The notes under the pieces are model-generated. The model saw only the letters and a program-made list of their open reading frames with translations, had not been told where the DNA came from and did not search any database. From Camillea tinctor (Eukaryota; Ascomycota; Sordariomycetes; Xylariales; Xylariaceae), in NCBI GenBank assembly GCA_022578605.1, contig MU394074.1:310001-374000 (forward strand): DNA of 64,000 bases. The letters are read 5' to 3'. Shown here piece after piece: positions 62,106-64,000 of the stretch (positions are counted from its first letter, which is position 1; every line of letters starts with the position of its first letter). The position numbers and the translations under genes were made by a program.

Positions 62106-63378
62106 TCAATATCTCTGTTCAGATAGCTTTTCTCTTGACATCAGAATCTCATGTTTGGTCACAAACACCTGACTAAAATCTTGGCTACCGCTAGAACCCA
62201 TCCCTAATAGCTGATCAAATAGGTCTCGTACTTTTGCAACCTCCCAGTCCCCTTTGCTGTTGGTCCAGTATACTCGCCTTATCCCCGCAGAGTGCATATA
62301 TAGGACACAACGGTAGCAGGGTCGCGACTCTCGAATATCGTGACGATCGAAGAGAATGCCACCGGTAGACCTTGATAGCACATTCGCCGATGGTGTGTTG
62401 GGATGCTTGCGAGTTGATTCATCGTGCGACGAGCCAGCCAATGTTGAAGCTCTCGTAGAATGGACCAATGTGGCTGCTTCCTCGTCATAGGTAGCCAGAT
62501 CCTTGGCTTCTGCTTTCTCCCTCCTTAGCTCTCGTGCTCCGCCTAGACGTGCTACATATACATCAGCACCGCGAAGGTTGGTGTGCTTAGTACGGTCTTG
62601 AACTGTATATGAAGCTAAAGGTGGTTGGCAGTTGCTCTTGCCTGACGAGGTCTTTGTTCTGATCTTTATTAATATGAATTTATGCGGCAGAATTAGTGAT
62701 CTTTTCCTTCCAAGCAGAATAAGAGGGGGGATCTTCACTACTACCTTTGCGTTGCTAGTTCCGCTACTGCAACTACTCCGACACTGATGATTATTCTGTT
62801 GTCCTTTGCAATGTTGCCACATGGTATTGATGCAGGAAGGCTTCAAAACACCATCTTGCTGACGAGGATGGACCGGAACCCCCTTGAACCAGCGGCCCGG
62901 CACCATAATCACAGAAGTACTGGGCATATCCATTAAGCTGTTTTCGTAACTGTCGTCGTTTACCTTTAAGTCCACGCGAGAATATAAATGATGGTTTAAG
63001 CTGTGACAGAGTCTTGGTGGCCAGTGATGTGTTCGATGAAGCGATTGCCGAGTTGATTGCCATCATCTCAGCATGCATGCTGAGCGCCTGATGAACATGG
63101 TGTCCAGCCTTATTTTCTAATGACTTTAATTCATGCTTCTGGTTATTGTCCTTCCTCTTTGTTGTATGGTTCTGCTTCCGTTGCTGCTTTTTCATAACAG
63201 AAGACTTTGTAGGCAGTTTGCCTGTCTTAAGAGCTCCTCCCTCGTAACCGGGGCGAAAGTCGTTAAACCCTTTACCGATGACTTTTCCACCCTTCACTAC
63301 GATGCAACCATGGCGGTGACGGAGAGGGGATAGCTCAGCCTGTTCTAAGCATAAACTAAGGTAGTAATCACTCTTCAT
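62106..63378 (-). CDS. Cytidine-deaminase-fold zinc protein, frame change unresolved
   Basis: Two minus-strand frames together encode one deaminase-like protein. The first (63378 downward, ATG MKSDYYLSLCLEQAELSP) carries RHGCIVVKGGKVIGKGFNDF and the zinc/catalytic MHAEMMAI (His102, Glu104), and runs in frame to a stop at 62791. The second (stop at 62106) carries RGADVYVARLG and the zinc-ligand pair PCYRCVLYMHSAGIRRVYWT. HAE plus PCxxC is the signature of the CDA/deoxycytidylate-deaminase superfamily, so both halves are needed. Between them the frame must change, near 62660-62820: the only GT donor left in the first frame after WCFEAFLHQYH is GTGGCA at 62820, and a phase-compatible acceptor at 62664 is a weak AAAG. 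A frameshift is the alternative. The protein is Lys/Gln/His-rich in the middle. Substrate unknown. Confidence 0.75.
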
Positions 63379-64000
63379 TTTTGGAGAGCGGTACGGAAAT
63401 TGGCGTTCTGTGTTAGAAATCGAAGTACGTTGGGGTTACGTAGAGTATGAGTTCTTTGAAAGGGGTTAATCTTGAGGACTGTTTCTTAATAAATATTTCA
63501 ATGTAGACCAAAGTGTTTAAAATAGTATTTCCTCCATACCTATAAAGTATCCCGGAGGAAATGACTGTTTCGGTGTGACACACCTAAAGATAGGAAGATG
63601 CTGGATTCTAAAGCTATTATTCTCTATGGCTATTGGTTAGAATGCTCCTCCTGTTGGTGTATCCACACCAATTGGCTAGCTGCACTAGTCTATCGGATGA
63701 TCCACCGAGATCTCTTACTAAAGTGTATTTAGTGGAGAACAGCGAGGACCCTTGCTCCTTATTAACATTACTTAATTTGATAAGTTGAGGTTCTATACTA
63801 GCTTGAACTTATCAACCGCATATCAGCTCAATACACCAGACACACACAAAACGTGCTTCAAGGGTAAATAGAGACCAACTACCCAGATATGTAGTATATA
63901 TATCTTTGGTTACAACTCCACTACTATTACATGCTAATCGATCTCTAATATCTACAGTTCGTAAGAGGAATGAATAGGTGGCAATTTATTTCATTACTAT
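63379..64000. other. Right-edge DNA, no gene seen
   Basis: This is probably the promoter and leader of the deaminase gene, followed by AT-rich DNA. No coding potential was recognised. Confidence 0.5.

Overview
The window is nuclear DNA of a filamentous ascomycete (Pezizomycotina, most likely Sordariomycetes). Genes have short introns (about 50-140 nt, a few over 300 nt) with GTRNGT donors, CTAAC-like branch points and YAG acceptors. The proteome mixes ascomycete housekeeping proteins (ORMDL, RTF1, COQ7, a large phospholipase D) with typical filamentous-fungal families (Zn2Cys6 regulator, Dal5-type transporter, proteinase K-like protease, GH16, CE3-like esterase). I support 16 protein-coding genes; all exon boundaries were read from the sequence by eye. 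I found no convincing tRNA, rRNA or CRISPR.

Layout. 0.9-5.8 kb: ORMDL (minus) and a five-zinc-knuckle AIR-like RNA-binding protein (plus). 5.8-12.9 kb: a gene desert. 12.9-19.1 kb: a small antibiotic-biosynthesis-monooxygenase-fold protein (plus), a Dal5-like MFS transporter and a glutamine-synthetase-like enzyme (both minus). 19.1-25.0 kb: an AT/TA-rich desert that looks RIP-degraded. 25.0-31.4 kb: two secreted hydrolases (subtilase, SGNH/CE3-like esterase) and a GH16 protein with no signal peptide, all embedded in AT-rich DNA. 31.4-35.0 kb: gene-poor. 35.0-47.3 kb: a denser housekeeping block with a GNAT acetyltransferase, COQ7, RTF1 (divergent from COQ7), a Zn2Cys6 transcription factor and a Rieske/AIF-like oxidoreductase. 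47.3-50.0 kb: intergenic, holding a 0.5-kb MITE-like element with 42-bp terminal inverted repeats. 50.0-63.4 kb: a conserved coiled-coil protein, phospholipase D and a cytidine-deaminase-fold protein.

The genes do not form an evident pathway or a secondary-metabolite cluster. The clearest theme is compartment structure: conserved genes in balanced-GC blocks, and secreted enzymes beside long TA-rich gene-free stretches. I did not find a clear undescribed system. The points most worth a second look are the MITE, an enriched palindromic decamer (TACCTAGGTA), a GC-AG intron in RTF1, a 7-nt terminal exon that changes the phospholipase D C-terminus, an unresolved frame change in the deaminase gene, and a GH16 protein lacking a secretion signal.
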